This document shows, piece by piece, positions 23,172 through 36,896 of a stretch of DNA of 64,000 nt. Under the pieces are notes generated by a model. That model made no database searches, had not been told where the DNA came from, and saw only the letters and a program-made list of their open reading frames with translations. The stretch covers positions 47,389,325 to 47,453,324 of the forward strand of contig QCXZ01000064.1 of NCBI GenBank assembly GCA_025024175.1, written 5' to 3'. The first letter of the stretch is position 1; each line of letters starts with the position of its first letter. The position numbers and the translations under genes were made by a program. This stretch comes from Rhyzopertha dominica. Taxonomy: Eukaryota; Arthropoda; Insecta; Coleoptera; Bostrichidae.

Positions 23172-24984
23172 ATCCAGCATTTTTCAAAATATGGCAAAGA
23201 TAAGCTTGATTAAATCGTATCATTACTTTTAGACCACCTTGTGGTGTGGAAGCTAGGATAAGCTCTGCAGGTGGTGTTTAGTTCATGACAGTATCCTATA
23301 TGAATCGAAAGTTGCCTAAAATGATTCAATAGTATGCTTAAACGCGCGTCCTAAATAAAGACGTTTCAATAATTCATCAGTTGGTCCCTCAGAACGATTG
23401 AAACATGTTTCGTGTAGTCACTATTTTCTTCTACAGTATAACATGTCAGGTCTCACAAATGGAGACGTTATTAAAAGGTCGTAATGGCTTTCCGCGAGGT
23501 TGCAGCTCTTATTCATCTTCTTTGCTATAGGCGGACGCAGTTCCTTTGAAAGGGAGACCTGTAAGTAGTGTGTAACTACAGCAGAAAGTTTAACTACAGC
23601 AGAAAGTTTTCTCTGCAAACGGCTGTGCGCTCTCAATTACTAGGATGTGTGCTATTGGGCCGCCATTATGGTGCGGCTGAAATGCATCCGTAAAAGCAAG
23701 TCACTGGTACAAAAGTTATCGTTTTGTAGAGGATTGAAACGTGGGACTGCTATCGCAGTATAGGTCAAAGCAAATGATGTATTTGCGTTCGTTTAGAATA
23801 GTAAACAGATCGTGTTTTGGCTGTCACAGTAAATCGGGCAATTATATGTTGAGCACGCTGGGAATTCCTAATCCGTAATGCAAAGAGTAATAAAGAAGCC
23901 GGATTATGTAACTCTTTTATTTAAATAATGGATTATGTACAGCTTCTGTGAAAGATTAAGTTTTCCAGTTGAACAGGACTACGCGTGTATTAAAGATGAA
24001 GAAAAATACAAATAATTACTAGTTAATAAAACCGTACATATTATAAAAACTAAAAATTGACATTCAGATTTATAATTTCTTCTCTATATCTACTTAGTCT
24101 TTTCAGCTACGGCTTTTCTGCCGAGTATGGTCCTATCGAATTTTGTTTTCTAAGTATATGAGTTGCAAATTATACTTGCAACAGCAATGTATCTAAATTT
24201 AACGGATTAAGATGAAACAATTTTACTCCAGATAATGTCTTCATATTGATTATAACACTGAACACTGTACTTAAAAAATCTTACTGAGAACTCAGTGCTT
24301 TAAGGTTAAAATCGACAAAAACAAAAAGAAGGACCCAAATGTAATTTTGAATCTTTTTCAAATATTTCCGGAAGTCAGTCGAGGTTGAATACTTGCAGTT
24401 ATCATCAAGCATTGGCCACATTAGACATATAATAAAATTAGGACTACTCCAATTGATGCTGCAAAGTAACCTGTACAGATCAATTGGACTGTAATAGGCT
24501 GGAGATAAAAGTAACGATATTTACGTTTTTTTTTTTCACAAAACAAACAAAGGAACCAGTCATTTCTGCTCTACCCTTATCCACTGTGAGAATATTGTGC
24601 ATCCAAACACGTTTAGAAAATGGCCGGAGTCCACACATCCCATCGGTTTCACAAATCAAATTATTTTAAAAAACGGTACATTATTGGGATGAATATGGAA
24701 GCTACAGTTTAAAGGAAATTTCCAAATGCCCGAAAGTGGCCTGAAGAAAATGATCGTCAGTAACGGAGACCTTGTAGTCGGCTCTTTAAGAGGTCAACTA
24801 ATTTATCGCCTATAAACCATCCGTGAGCTATCATCGGCAAAACTAAGCAACAAAATTTTTGAGCAGTTGCGAATGTATGTTCATCAGATCTTGGATGGTT
24901 TACCACAGTTTACCATTTTCTGTCAGTATAAATATAATTTTATAATTACTAGCTTCACTAAAAAATTGTATGACTCAATTCAGT
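23172..24984. other. Non-coding stretch
   Basis: No gene recognised. Around 23570-23605 a short direct repeat (actacagcagaaagttt) occurs twice. Confidence 0.4.
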
Positions 24985-26118
24985 AGAAAAAAATCCAAAA
25001 AATCGTACAAAGTATGCACAATAATTCATGATAAACAATTTATCCTTTGCGATAAATATTTTGTTTCTAATACATTTTTGGTGATTAAAAAAATTCTGAA
25101 TTACATAAAATGCAGAGAAATGGTTTTAATATAAATGCTGCACAAAATAATTTTTAAAACTCCCTTTTTATTTATCAAAAAATTTTTATATATCAGAAAT
25201 GTCTTTTTATTATCAGAAACGTTTTTTATTTATAAGAACGCAACGCACCGTTGCTGTTTTTTTCCATCATATTAACATTTGGCCACGTCGCTTTGCCAAC
25301 CGAAAGTGAGGCAGGGGTTACGTGTGCCGGGTACCTAGTTAGCAAACGTCAAACGATCCACTACCGTGTACAAAAACAATAGAACTTGATGACAGAAGGT
25401 AAAGTAAGACATTATAAAGATGTGTATATTTTATATTTTTTTCCTCCGTAGTAGGAACACTGCTAAGAACNCGATTTANATGATTCTGCAGTTCTTGTGT
25501 TATTGTAATATCATAAATTTTTCTACCAAGAAGTGTATAGCAGCAATAACGTGTGTATTGTTTAACCTTAGCTTTACTTTTTGGTTATCCTTGAATTTTA
25601 AAGGTACGTGTTCTAGCTGCCGAGAAAAACGATTTATAAAATACACAAATGTTTATAATGTGTTAGCAGATTATAAAGTACTATTTGTTTTTGTGCACGG
25701 TCGGGANTCATTTNACGNACAAATTAACAAATTATACGCGTTTAACGTTTGCCATGTAACTTTCAGTTGGAAAAGCGATGTTACCAAAAATTTCGTATGA
25801 AGGGAGAAAGCAATATCAGCGCCCCTGGCGGCAATAAACTGCAAAAAAACTTTTATTTATCAGAAACCGTGCGTTGCGTTCTGAAAAATAAAAAAGTTTC
25901 TGATAAATTAAAAAAGACGTTTCTGATAAATAAAACGTTTCCTAGAAATAAGAAGTTTTAAAAATCGGATTTGACAACATTCATATTATAACCGGTTCTC
26001 TGTATCCGATGTAATTTATTAGAAGGAAATATTACAAATATAAAATTTATCGCAAGGGAAAAATTGTTTATCTCGAATTATTGTGCATATTTTGTACGAC
26101 TTTCTTTTATTTTGTATT
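24985..26118. mobile_element. Long inverted-repeat element, about 1.1 kb
   Basis: The left arm (24985-25255) and right arm (about 25835-26118) are inverted copies. The words cgtacaaagtatgcacaataattc near 25005 and gaattattgtgcatattttgtacg near 26080 pair, as do the inner cgcaacgcac words. Both arms carry short repeats of tttatcagaaacg. The centre (25260-25830) has Ns and a 126-codon frame that resembles nothing. No target duplication was identified. Confidence 0.65.
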
Positions 26119-26197
26119 TAAAGATATTTATTTCAAGTACCTATTATATTTTTTGTGGAGTTTCTAAAATTTTCTTTATATCTAAAGTGAAAAAGGT

Positions 26198-26250
26198 CTC
26201 AGGTAGACGTAATTTATACAGATCTAAGTAAGGCTTTTGCAGAATATTAG
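26198..26250 (+). pseudogene. Short LINE reverse-transcriptase fragment
   Basis: The translation 'QVDVIYTDLSKAFAEY' matches the catalytic 'QVDVIYTDFSKAFDxV' block of jockey/CR1-like LINEs, and parallels 'SQVDVVYTGLSKALDTV' in the broken copy at 4560-5760. Only this block is readable. Confidence 0.45.
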
Positions 26251-26259
26251 TTGATATGT

Positions 26260-28589
26260 ATCTTTACTTATCTGGTGAATGGACCATAACAAAGTCTGAT
26301 TTGGATGATTCTGACATGGGGGTTCTACGCCGCTTTATAATAAAAATTTACACAACGGAGAAAACTTGAGTACAAACTTGAAGGGAATTCATAAAAGAGT
26401 TTGGAGACAATAATAATTACAAAGGCTGTTAGGAGAGCCTTCGAAAGATTATGAGAAAAATGGGTTTTCGTAAGATTCTAAAAGAAAGACAAATAATCAA
26501 TAAGAACGGATTGATTATTTACGCCATACTAAACAATTCGCCAAGAAAATCGACCAGTAGCTTAAACGGATGAGAAGTATGTTTATTAGTCCCGTGCACA
26601 TCTATAATACAAGCGAGGGTTAGTCCCACCTGTTTCGAAGAGTCGGTAACTGATAACTGCAAAATTGATGCAGCCAAAACGGATTTGTACCAAACCCACA
26701 ACTGATAGTCTTACCGATGATTGCCATAACGAAATTAATTTGAAAAACTATAACAAATGGATCCAAAATAAATAAATCGCAATTTGTCACCAAGGAGTGT
26801 TTGAGTAATTAATAATAATTAATAACACTAAAGAAAATATCAATATTAATATATTAATAATACCCATACTTTGATACAGAAAGTTTGTCATCAATCAACT
26901 GCTTAATTCCATAGGCCACGATAGGTTAAAACTTCCGCCATATCATTTGGGTCTGGGTGCATGATTTCAGTTATAAAAACTCTAGAAAAATTTTGTGAAG
27001 TATTTTTTCCATTTCTTTCATGCAAGAAATGTGAACATAATTTTATGGAGCAAAAACCTTTTTAGATACAGTTATTGACGAGATTGTAATTAATTTGAAT
27101 TTTGTTTTTACATATTGATATATGGTTCTACATGAAAATGTTCATTAATAAATATTTTGCTATAATTTAATGATAATTTTTGTAAATGTCGTATTTCTTT
27201 CTTCAACGACAGTAGGTACTGTTGTGTACTATACTTTATATTTTCATTTAAATAAATAATGTAAGACGTGACACGTGTGAATGCTAGAGAAGAGAACGTG
27301 TTGTTCCGAACACATCTGAAATGCAAAAGCATCCAAGCGATTTCAATACTTGTCCACCACATTCTGTTACAAATTGAAATGAAAAAAGAAATCTGCAGCA
27401 CTAGATCAAGCTTAGGCTTTTAGCAAATATAAATATGTATGTATACGTATACGAATACAACTTAAGTGTGTATTCAGTTATACCCATTGTCTTAGATGCA
27501 ACATCATAACCCGTAATAATTACTACCGCTTGCTGCACTGAACCACACCATTTTGCGCAAACGTTATCAACTATTTTATCATTACACACATACTCATCTC
27601 TACCTGGTAGCGTTCAGTTTGAGGAGGAAAATCCAAACAAATTAGGTACTGATATTTTCGCACAATTTAATTCATTTCATGGTATGTTTTTTTTAAGTTG
27701 TTTGCGAAATGGTTGCGTATGAAAATAATCATTTGCCTCCTCAGGTCAACAAGAAGTCATCTCCTATAACCACTAATTTACAGTATATGACCTTGACACT
27801 GGCTTTTCTATTACGTAACTATTCCGTTAACTAACAGTCATATAAGTGGATTCACGTTTTAATAACAATTACGGAGCATCTTTTATTATTTCTATCGAAC
27901 ATGCAGACCTCTATTAGATAATCTCGAATAAAAACGCAAAGACCGTGCGCGATTAATGTCTGTTTCTTTTTCTTTACTTTTTCTACCTGAACTGACGATG
28001 ACTAAGCACATGTGGTGAAGCGTGCGGGCAAACGTATCTGAAAAAGGTATGCGAGTGCAAAGAGCAATTACGATTTAGATACAAAAAAAGAATATATTTG
28101 GGTCGCAGCAGTTTCCTGATAACCTCATGATAGTTTTGGGTTTTTGCAGGCGGTGATATTTTACGTATCAGTTCTCTGTAATTGAAGGTTTGCTTTATTT
28201 TGAAACATGCGGTAACTATATAAAACATATACTTTCTGTATAGTAGGTTTAGCAAACGCAGTATACCATTTAATTTTAGAAGCTTGCACGGATCAAGTAT
28301 CAACTTTTCTAATTATTTTGAAACTCGCTTAGAACAAATTTTATTGATTAATGCATAACCTATTACTTGGTCCTTAAAAAGATAAAAGTTTTTTAATTCC
28401 CTAAAGAAAGTTGGTATACTTTCTATGGAGTTAGTCGCATTTTATATAATTGTAATTTGCTTAACGGCATTACCTTGCGTAATTAATTTTTTAGACGAAG
28501 ACTGCATAATTTGCAGGTATTAGTAGAAAATGTTAAGTTTTATTAAGAATTCCACTCGATCCAGCTTTGTGTAAGTATTGATATTTGTA
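26260..28589. other. Non-coding stretch
   Basis: No gene or repeat recognised; open frames below 110 codons look random. Confidence 0.4.
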
Positions 28590-29566
28590 TAGGGGTGGCC
28601 AAACTTTTGATCACCACGGGTGAATTTTTGTTTACTTAAAGTTTAGTTGAAGGGCTACCAATAACTTTTAACATTTTAAAGAAATAACAAGTTTTAGATA
28701 GAACTACACAAGACCTGCTTTTATGATGTTTGTGCATTTGAAAATGCAAAAAAAAGTTTAAAGATTCGCTATTCGCATTTTGTCAACCATAATTAACTGT
28801 TCCGTGACATTGAAAAAGCTCCACTCTGCAATATGTTTATATCGATGGGTAAGCTAAGTATTACGCTTCAAGAATCTTGGAGAAACGTGTTCTGCAGCGA
28901 GAATAGTTTAGAATCATGTGGTGCATGTTAACAGAATTTGTATTGAATGCTGTTATAAAACGAGTTGGTAAAAAGCTCTGGTTTTAGACACAAAAAGGAA
29001 CGGGCACATTTGGTGTATTTCAAGAAAAACCTGAACTGGTGATAATATTAATTTTATTATGGCCGTGAGCAACTTTTGCATTAATGGGCGACCCTGGACG
29101 TACCTGTAATTAACTTACAAAAAGCCATATTTGTCCATAGTATATCAATAAAAGGCTAGATCTTTATTCTCCGCAGTGTGAGGATTTTTAGGACTTGTAA
29201 GAGGGCTATGTATATTTGTATATTTTAAACTCTGAGATTTTCGACAAAAGAGCAGGAGTTCTACGGCATCTGTGTCCAACTTTACTAAATGCATAACTGT
29301 GATTTTCCTAAATTTTTCCTAAATTTTTCCTAAATTCTTCACCTACGGTAATTTATTCTACTGTATTTTTTGTATACCGTTTTTTAAGAGTTTATTGTCA
29401 TTATTACTATTTTATTTTGTAACAATTGAGATCCCTTAGCAACTTTAGTGAACTTTTAGCAGGTTCTGGGCTATACATTCATCGATATGATATTAGGGTT
29501 AACGGGCAATTCAAAATGATCTCGTTGACTACCTATAGCCCGCGGTCTGCACTTTGGCCACCCCGG
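28590..29566. mobile_element. hAT-like non-autonomous element
   Basis: The left end taggggtggccaaactttt and the complement of the right end, ccggggtggccaaagtg, are close to the common hAT terminus CAGGGGTGGCCAAA. A further acgggtga / gcgggcta similarity follows inward. No 8-bp duplication is readable, so the element is probably old. No transposase frame is evident. A triplicated ttttcctaaat lies near 29310. Confidence 0.6.
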
Positions 29567-32500
29567 GTGGTAACGAATCCGACTGTTGTCATTTGGTGTG
29601 CTAAAGTCAAACCTAACCAGTTAGGGAAAATATTTAATTTCCAATTAGTGCACACAATGTCATTTAAGTTAGCGTTGCACTGACTGCGCCTCTCAGCAAT
29701 TCTCCACAAACTTATGAAATTTCGGAATCATCAGCCGTAACTCCGCAGGTATTCAAGGCTCCAGGGCGCTTCCAAAGTTTTAGGACGATCCGCCGTTTCC
29801 CAGCCTATGAACTAAACCTAAACAAAGAGGAAACTTGCCGCTGTTGGTCCAGTTCAGCAGTTCAGTTATTGCATAAATAGTACTGAACATTACATTAGTG
29901 TTGTAGTTTTTTAAATCCATTTTAAAATGGCATTATACCTATAAATTTTGTTTTTAGTTGTGAAGGGTTTTGCTTTTATTAACATCCCAAATAAGGGAGT
30001 CATTTTTGCTGCACCATGTACTTACATATAAAATACAGTGTGTCAGGCAAATGGAATAAACGAATACTTCTCTATTTTGACACCTATAAACGAAATGTTA
30101 TGTCAATTTTGTTTTTCCTAACATCTCACCTGCATTTTAATTTTAAATTTTACCTCCATGTGAAAACCGTGTAGAACACACACACACGATTGGAAGCTCA
30201 ATTGAAAGTAACACCGTGCAGTGGTTGATTGCGATGTTTGGATAAAATAATTGCACGGCTACTGATACTTTAAAAGTCAATAATTGTGGCATCAAAGCTC
30301 TGCGAAAGTTGAATAGTGTGATTCCTTTTCCATTTTACAAATAAGAGGCCGAATGGAGGACAAAATAAAACATTTTACGCATAACTGCATTAATATTGCT
30401 TTTTTACATCATGGCTACGAGATTCGAAAGTTTTACTTTACACCCGCAAGTGTAAAGAAATAGCCCGACGGCCAGTAGATTGCTTGTAAAAATAAAAATG
30501 AACGAATTTCAACAGCATATGTATTATTTTTGTATTTGGATCCTGCAATCTGATACTGCTGGTAAATAATACCGTCAACAGAAATAAATATCGCTGGAAT
30601 TAGTTTGAATATTACAAGCTGAAGTTGGTTCTTGCAAATTTTTTAAAGTGTCACAGAAAGTTTTTCCAATTTTTAAAATTGTGTATTTTTCTGCCCATTT
30701 ATATTTTCTAGATTGCTTTGAGCTACAGAAGCTTTTGACGGAAGTAATATCATCTCCACTGTTTGCTAACAAAGCAGCCGATGTTCTTCGAAAAGTATGA
30801 CCAGTGTATTTAACTGGATTTATAAGATGAATAAATATTGTTATTTTCTTAGAAATGCTTTCTAATGTGTTTTTTTACTACAGGCTGTATTGTATATGCA
30901 TTCNTTCTGTATTTCAAAAAAAAAACAGAAATGAGGTACATTTCTTGCACGTAATGTATAACTTTCAGGCAGCGATTGCCCCATCATCAACAACGGCGAA
31001 TACAGGTTTTTCATGTGTTCGTCATCAGAGTAGTTACAGCAATTACTGAACCTTTGTCAGCCACATCCGATACTGCCACATTATCAAGATCTTACATACG
31101 GCACGCTCTGTAAATTCTAAACACTAATGCAACCTACGTAGAATGCAAAATAAGTATTAAACACAACGTGTACACAAATGACTACCGTCATTAGATCATT
31201 AAACAATTTTCATTTGGAGCGTTAGTAATAAACTCGAACACATTTTCTTTACAGAACACCATGGCTTTGCACAACAATTTTCTAAAACTAGATCAATTTT
31301 CAGTGTCCACTAGCGCTGACATGTTTTTTTAACCAACAATGTTCAATTAGTCATGGAATACTTACTCCAAGCAGATCTTTTTCTTTTTAACCAAGTATTT
31401 TGTTAAATTGCATTTGTGACATTTCCTAATACTCCTTTCTTCAGCATGCTTAGCTCTAACGTCTGCGGTATTTCTTTACATAACTCTGTTTGGATTTCGA
31501 TGGGTGCGATGTAATCTCATTCTTAGGCTTTTTGAGCTTCTTCTTCAATAACGTCAACATATTTTCAAATTTTGCTTTCACTGATTTATTTACATATGGA
31601 TCCATAGTAACTCGTATAATAACATCCTCAAATACAATTCTTTAATATATAGATACAATTAATTTGTTTGATTTGCCTTCCTGCGTGGAGCCTCAAACCT
31701 TGCGTAAATAACTGTCTTCAACTATTATATGTGTTCATGATCTCAGGCAATGTCAGATATGGAATGTACTTTCCTTTTTAATTTTGGAGGTAGAATGGCG
31801 CCGCTGTACTTAGATCAAATAATTATAGTTAGAATGCAAACTCCAATACGGAGTGATAGTTTACTTTATATTGTATAACAGCTTGAATAAGTCAGCATTA
31901 AACGAAAAACCATACATTAGGTGCGCTACAGTCTGTCTTGAAGTAGATGAAATAGATATATGACCACTATAACAACGCTGACGCCAGTAAAGTTTATTCA
32001 GCCTACAAACCAAAGCAATGGAAAAATTAGTTAAACGACTTCATTAGCCTTAACTCTAAATTTTGATACCAAGAGAAGCCGGATTTAGAAATTGGTCATT
32101 AGGGCGGTAAATCTGGTACAGGCATATACATGCATATACATAAAATACATTTTATTTGTAGGGTGGTGCATGAATAGGAAGAGCAATCTGGGGAATAGCA
32201 AGGCGAGAAGGTTGTCTAATTAAGAGTTTGTCAATATATTGTATTGGCGATTCAAGCTAAGCGATAAACAGTCTAGCGGCAGAATAGTGAACTACTCAAA
32301 AACAGTCGTTATCGCCCGGCGCTTTCCGCTTCTGTGTACGCATCGCGATAAGTGAGTTTGGGTGACAGCTGAGTTTTATTCTTGTCAATTTTGTTAGGAA
32401 AAATATCTCCACAGACATTTGAAACATTAACTCGTTGTTCACACATTGGCTATATATGCAAAGTTTTATGTTCCGTTTTCTAACAAAGCGATATCATCTT

Positions 32501-35039
32501 ATACCAAGATGCTTTTCTGAATGATAAGGGATTCTTGATCGACTATTTGTTTATGATGCATCAGATACAATCATTTTTATACAGTTGTTTTCTTTAGAAA
32601 ACACATAATAAAATATAATATTGCTACGGTCAGAGTACATGTGCATTTCATGCACCTTATGCTTCTATGCTGATTTGCCCGTTCTTAATTTTTCCCCCGA
32701 AATCATCTGGTCTCTTCGTCAAAGCAGATACATTTATGCAGACACAGACTAACAACTGAAAATGTCAGTATACAAGCATTCATTTTACTACTTTGCTAAA
32801 CTTTTACAACCGCTAACAATAAGATGACACGATTAAGAACATCTTCAGCTATCTGTATATCTGCACCTACAGGCAACAGTTGCTTCCAAAAAGGTTATAA
32901 TCTGTTTTAAACTGAGTCGTTTTGTACGCCACACACCATGAACGAATCAAGAGGACGCGCGCGGAAATATTAATTTGAATCGCCAATACCAACGTAGAAA
33001 GAAACCACAACTTAATTGAATTTATGCTAAATCATTTCCATTATTAAACTTGTTGGAAATATGTATAACATGAATTATGATGAAGTACAGAGACCAGCTG
33101 AGTTATTTCAGAAGTGAATAAGCTTTTTATAACTATAGTTACAAGTTGTAAGCTGTAAATATTTTTATGAATAAGGACAAATGATGTTCCTATAGTGGAT
33201 TATAAGAACCTAGTCTCTGAATAAATTATTCTAGTGTGCAATGGCATTCCGGCCATACTTCATAGATTGAAATTTAACAGCAGATAGGATACCGCAACGT
33301 TATAACATTGTGCCTGGTACTGTAGATTCATTTCTTGATGAAGATCATCAATGGAAGCATAATCGCAATGTTTGGCTTCAATAAGGCAACGTTCAGCCAC
33401 ATTATGCGTGTAGTGGTCAGTGTTTACCCGCACCTTTTCAGATTGTTGCTGGTTGACCTATTATGTTTCATGACTAAATTGCTTGGAATTTCTTTCTGGA
33501 CTCATTTAAAGAGTAAGAAAAATCAAGACAACCCACAACTAAAAAATTTAACGAATTAAAATCAAGGAGACAACCTCACTGGCTGCATAATTCGTTGCTT
33601 AACTTTTGTGATTCATTAGGTTACTATCAAGCTGCAAGATGAATCCATATTTTATTGAAGTTAAAGTTTATTTAAGGGAATAAATATTTAGGATCTTGAA
33701 AGATTTTGTTATCAAGCCATACAAAGAAACACAAGCTCTTTTCAAGAAGAGAAGAAAGAATAATGATCAGTAAAATATATTTCTGTTATGATATCGTCAA
33801 ATGCGTTGCCAAAAACCACTAGAATAATTTAAAAAAATATTTATGTTGCAGGCGTTTTGCTGTTCATACTTACATAAACAAACCGATTATTCTGTACTTT
33901 TCATTAACGTAATTGTTATGGAATCGTCTGCATTTATTTTAATATACTGCTTTCTCTCCGTGAAATGTCGCACGTTATTGTCTAATCTTAATTTGAGTAA
34001 GGAACAGTTTAAACGTGCGTGATTATGAAGTGACGTATACGTAAATGACCTCATCAAGCCAATATTTGCTGGTATTTGCTCACGATCAGTTCCCATTTAA
34101 CGTCTCTGTGAAAAGTACCGTAAAAATTATACGATGATGACGCGTGCGTGAATCCGAGAAGACACTCGGAATCTCCATCAAGCAGGAAGCGCTGTGGCGA
34201 AGGCAAGTGCGCATCTCCCAACATATGTAGTAACGAAACTCATTATCTTCTAACGTGTTTGACGATGATAAAAATTTCCGGAGAACAAAGCTCCGCCCGT
34301 GCGATGTAATCGTTTGGCCCGTCGTAAATCCCCGCTGAAATTTGCANTTTACGATATGTCGTATAAAAAGAACATGCTCGGCGCCCTCCGCCAATTAGGC
34401 ACATATTTAATAATGGCCAGCGTTTCTGAAAAAAGTACAACGAGATTANCGGCGATTTACCAGGTTTATGCCGGGGTTTATCATAATTTGAACATATTTT
34501 TATGGAAATTAGGGAGATAGCGGTCACGGCTTGGAACGGATTAGGCAGAGTGGGGAACTTTCGTGGCCAAAATGCGAAAAGCCCTTGTGTTTCTATTAGC
34601 GGTTGCACGAAATGAACTGTATTATATCTAAAGTGGTATCACGCAGTAGCTGTCATGGATGCGAGCTGTTAAAAGCATAATTATGAGCACGTTTGTGTAT
34701 GAAAGGAATACTCGTCGTACATTCTACTTTGTCCACTTGTGCAGATCTACTATAGGGCGTTGGTTGTTGGCTAAATACGAAGACGTTTAAATCGGGCATA
34801 TATATTATCGTAGGGCAAATATAACATGTTTGTTGTTGTCCTGCTAAGAAACAACAAATGAAACTGTAACAAGCGATAATAATATCAAATCTAAGATTTT
34901 GGCTATTTTGATTTTTATTGTATCCCTTAATTTACAGCTATAATAATAAATATCACTGTGAAAACGACTTTCTAATGTGTATTTGATCCAAGCTTGCCTT
35001 GCACGAAAAACTTTTAAAAAATCTGAGTTCTGTACCACA
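29567..35039. other. Long non-coding stretch
   Basis: No gene recognised. A less A+T-rich block at 34080-34620 contains overlapping frames on both strands that resemble no protein. Nothing else stands out. Confidence 0.4.
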
Positions 35040-35166
35040 CTATACATTCGTCACTGCCATGGGCCTTCATCTAGTTTTTTGTGCTTTCCTTCCAGTGATA
35101 AATATGTATCTTATCCATGACAGATTCTACCTCCTTCATTCATAATTGTTTGAGCCTTCCTCGTAT
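35040..35166 (-). pseudogene. RTE-like LINE, C-terminal end (left of the Gypsy insertion)
   Basis: On the minus strand directly after the Gypsy element the frame reads 'RGRLKQLWMKEVESVM', matching the 'RGRPxxRWxDxVxxD' block near the C-terminus of RTE-like reverse transcriptase ORFs. It continues the decayed element found at 40942-41800. Confidence 0.5.
35163..35166. repeat. Target-site duplication GTAT, left
   Basis: GTAT occurs here and at 40938-40941, directly outside the two LTRs. Confidence 0.85.
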
Positions 35167-35604
35167 TGCAACGGAGAGTCAGTGGTATCACGGCCCGCTC
35201 AACGCCTGTGGGCAGGCAACCCGACGTGCTAGAGTGTTCGAGATTAATCGATGCGAAAGGCTCTAGTAAAGTCTAGGAAGGTTCGAAATCGAGAGCCTTC
35301 GCGAATGTGCCAGACACGCCAAGTAAGTGGGGAGTCTGCGGATATATAAGCGGCCAGAGACGGAAGTGAGGGGGAGTTAGACAGTCTATGAACGAGCGCG
35401 AGTTTTGAAAGTGACGGAAAGTGAGATTTAAGTATTGTAAAGTGATATAAGTACAACTGTAGTGTTTTTAAAAGTAGTGTATAGTTGAGTAAAGTTTGTT
35501 AATTGTTAAAGTAATTGTGAATAGTGCTTGTTAGTGTTTTAGAACTGTTAAATAAAGTGTTTTAAATCAGAAATCCAGAATTTTCGAACCCGAATTCCGT
35601 AACA
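35167..35604 (+). repeat. 5' LTR of the Gypsy element
   Basis: It starts TGCAACGG and ends CCGTAACA. A TATA-like ggatatataagcgg lies at about 35339, followed by the likely transcription start, and an aataaa signal (ttaaataaagtg) near 35552. A 70-codon minus-strand frame appears in both LTRs only because the LTRs are identical. Confidence 0.95.
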
Positions 35605-35606
35605 AT

Positions 35607-35624
35607 TGGTGTCAGAAGTGGGAT
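35607..35624 (+). other. Primer-binding site
   Basis: TGGTGTCAGAAGTGGGAT begins two bases after the LTR with the TGG expected for pairing to a tRNA 3' end. The same form is common in insect Gypsy elements. The tRNA was not identified. Confidence 0.75.
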
Positions 35625-35693
35625 TTTGGATTTCTGGAGTGTTCTACGGACCGGATAGACAGTGTTTGGAGAGGTTTTAGAAAATTCTAGTTT

Positions 35694-36896
35694 ATGCCAG
35701 TAACAAGAAGACAATCGGCCAATATGGAAGCACAACTAGAACAGTTAATGCAAATGATGCAGAAAATGCAAGAAAACATNACAGAGCAGATAAAAGCCTG
35801 TCAAGAGGACATGAAAACCGGACAAGAAGAAATGAAGACAGAATTCAAAATCGGACAGGAAGAAATTAAGAAGAAAATAATAGTGGCTGTGCAAGAACAA
35901 CTTAAAACCGAAATAGAGGAAATCAGAACAAGCCAAAATAAAATTGAAGAACGGATCGACAGTGTAACAGAAGAGCTTAAAGTTACACAGAATGCAGTCG
36001 AAGAGAAAGTGGAGCTTGTCGAAGAAAAGGTCAACAAAGTAGAGGAAAAACTTTGCAATAAATTCGAAGAAAAAGTTCTACACATGAAAGGAGAATTTGG
36101 AAAGGAAATTTTGACAGTAAAAAGAGACCTGGAAAGAATGAAAACCCACGGTATGACGTCTTCGCCAGTTATTGGAAATAACAAGATAAAACCACCAACT
36201 TATGATGGTCACACATCATTTGAGACTTACAAGCTGCAGTTTGAAATGGCAGGAAAGGCAAATAACTGGAGTAATGAAGAAAAGGTTATGGCTTTGGTGG
36301 TAGCTCTACGTGGACCGGCTCTTGATTTACTTCGTACGCTGCCCGAAGCAGAGAAGGGTGATTACCAGAAGCTTACTGCAGCACTGGAATTGCATTTTGG
36401 AGAACAGCACCTACAACAGCTGTTTCGTACCCAGCTGAAGACCCGTAAACAAAAAGTCGGTGAGACCCTGCAAGACTTCGAAGCGGACGTAAGGAAACTT
36501 ATGCATCTGGCATATCCGACAGCCCCAACTGAGCTTGTGGAGGAGCTGGCAACGCGGAGTTTTATCGAAGGTGTAAGAGATGACACTGTGAGGAACGCTT
36601 TGCTGCTAGCCACTTACACCACTACGAGAGAAGCCCTAGGGAAAGCTTTGGAGATCGAGGCGGCTTACAAGGCTTCAGCTGCCAACTGGGGCCAGTGTAA
36701 GGTACGTGGAACACAGGTCGAAGAGGAGACCGATTCACTGAAAGCAATCATGCGGGAGTTGAAAGAATTCCTAGCTGCGAATAAATCCGCCGGATGTCAG
36801 ACCTGCTACCGCTGCGGAAAGACCGGGCACTTCGAGAGAGACTGCAGGGTGTCACTTCCTGCAGCGTCAAGAGGAAGCCAGCAGCAGGAAAACTAA
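35694..36896 (+). CDS. gag: Gypsy gag polyprotein
   Basis: A 400-residue protein from a true ATG about 70 bases after the primer-binding site. Residues 10-155 are a long charged coiled coil with repeats of the form 'xGQEEMKTEF'. About residues 165-325 are the retrotransposon gag domain, from 'KPPTYDGHTSFETYKLQF' to the 'LEIEAAYKA' helix. A zinc knuckle of the CX2CX4HX4C type ('CYRCGKTGHFERDC') lies near residues 372-385. The product should assemble cytoplasmic particles and bind the element's RNA. The frame ends at TAA (36894-36896), but pol continues in the same frame, so translation past the stop would give gag-pol. One N falls at codon 29. Confidence 0.93.
   Translation: MPVTRRQSANMEAQLEQLMQMMQKMQENXTEQIKACQEDMKTGQEEMKTEFKIGQEEIKKKIIVAVQEQLKTEIEEIRTSQNKIEERIDSVTEELKVTQNAVEEKVELVEEKVNKVEEKLCNKFEEKVLHMKGEFGKEILTVKRDLERMKTHGMTSSPVIGNNKIKPPTYDGHTSFETYKLQFEMAGKANNWSNEEKVMALVVALRGPALDLLRTLPEAEKGDYQKLTAALELHFGEQHLQQLFRTQLKTRKQKVGETLQDFEADVRKLMHLAYPTAPTELVEELATRSFIEGVRDDTVRNALLLATYTTTREALGKALEIEAAYKASAANWGQCKVRGTQVEEETDSLKAIMRELKEFLAANKSAGCQTCYRCGKTGHFERDCRVSLPAASRGSQQQEN

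Noticed and set aside
25420..25800. 126-codon frame inside the long inverted-repeat element as a transposase
   Set aside because: No motif of any transposase, several Ns, and a composition typical of random A+T-rich DNA.
35244..35456. 70-codon minus-strand frame found twice, in both LTRs
   Set aside because: The repeat is explained by identical LTRs, with no protein similarity.
35745..36184. Minus-strand frames of 63 and 127 codons across gag
   Set aside because: Shadows of the charged, repetitive coiled-coil part of gag on the + strand.
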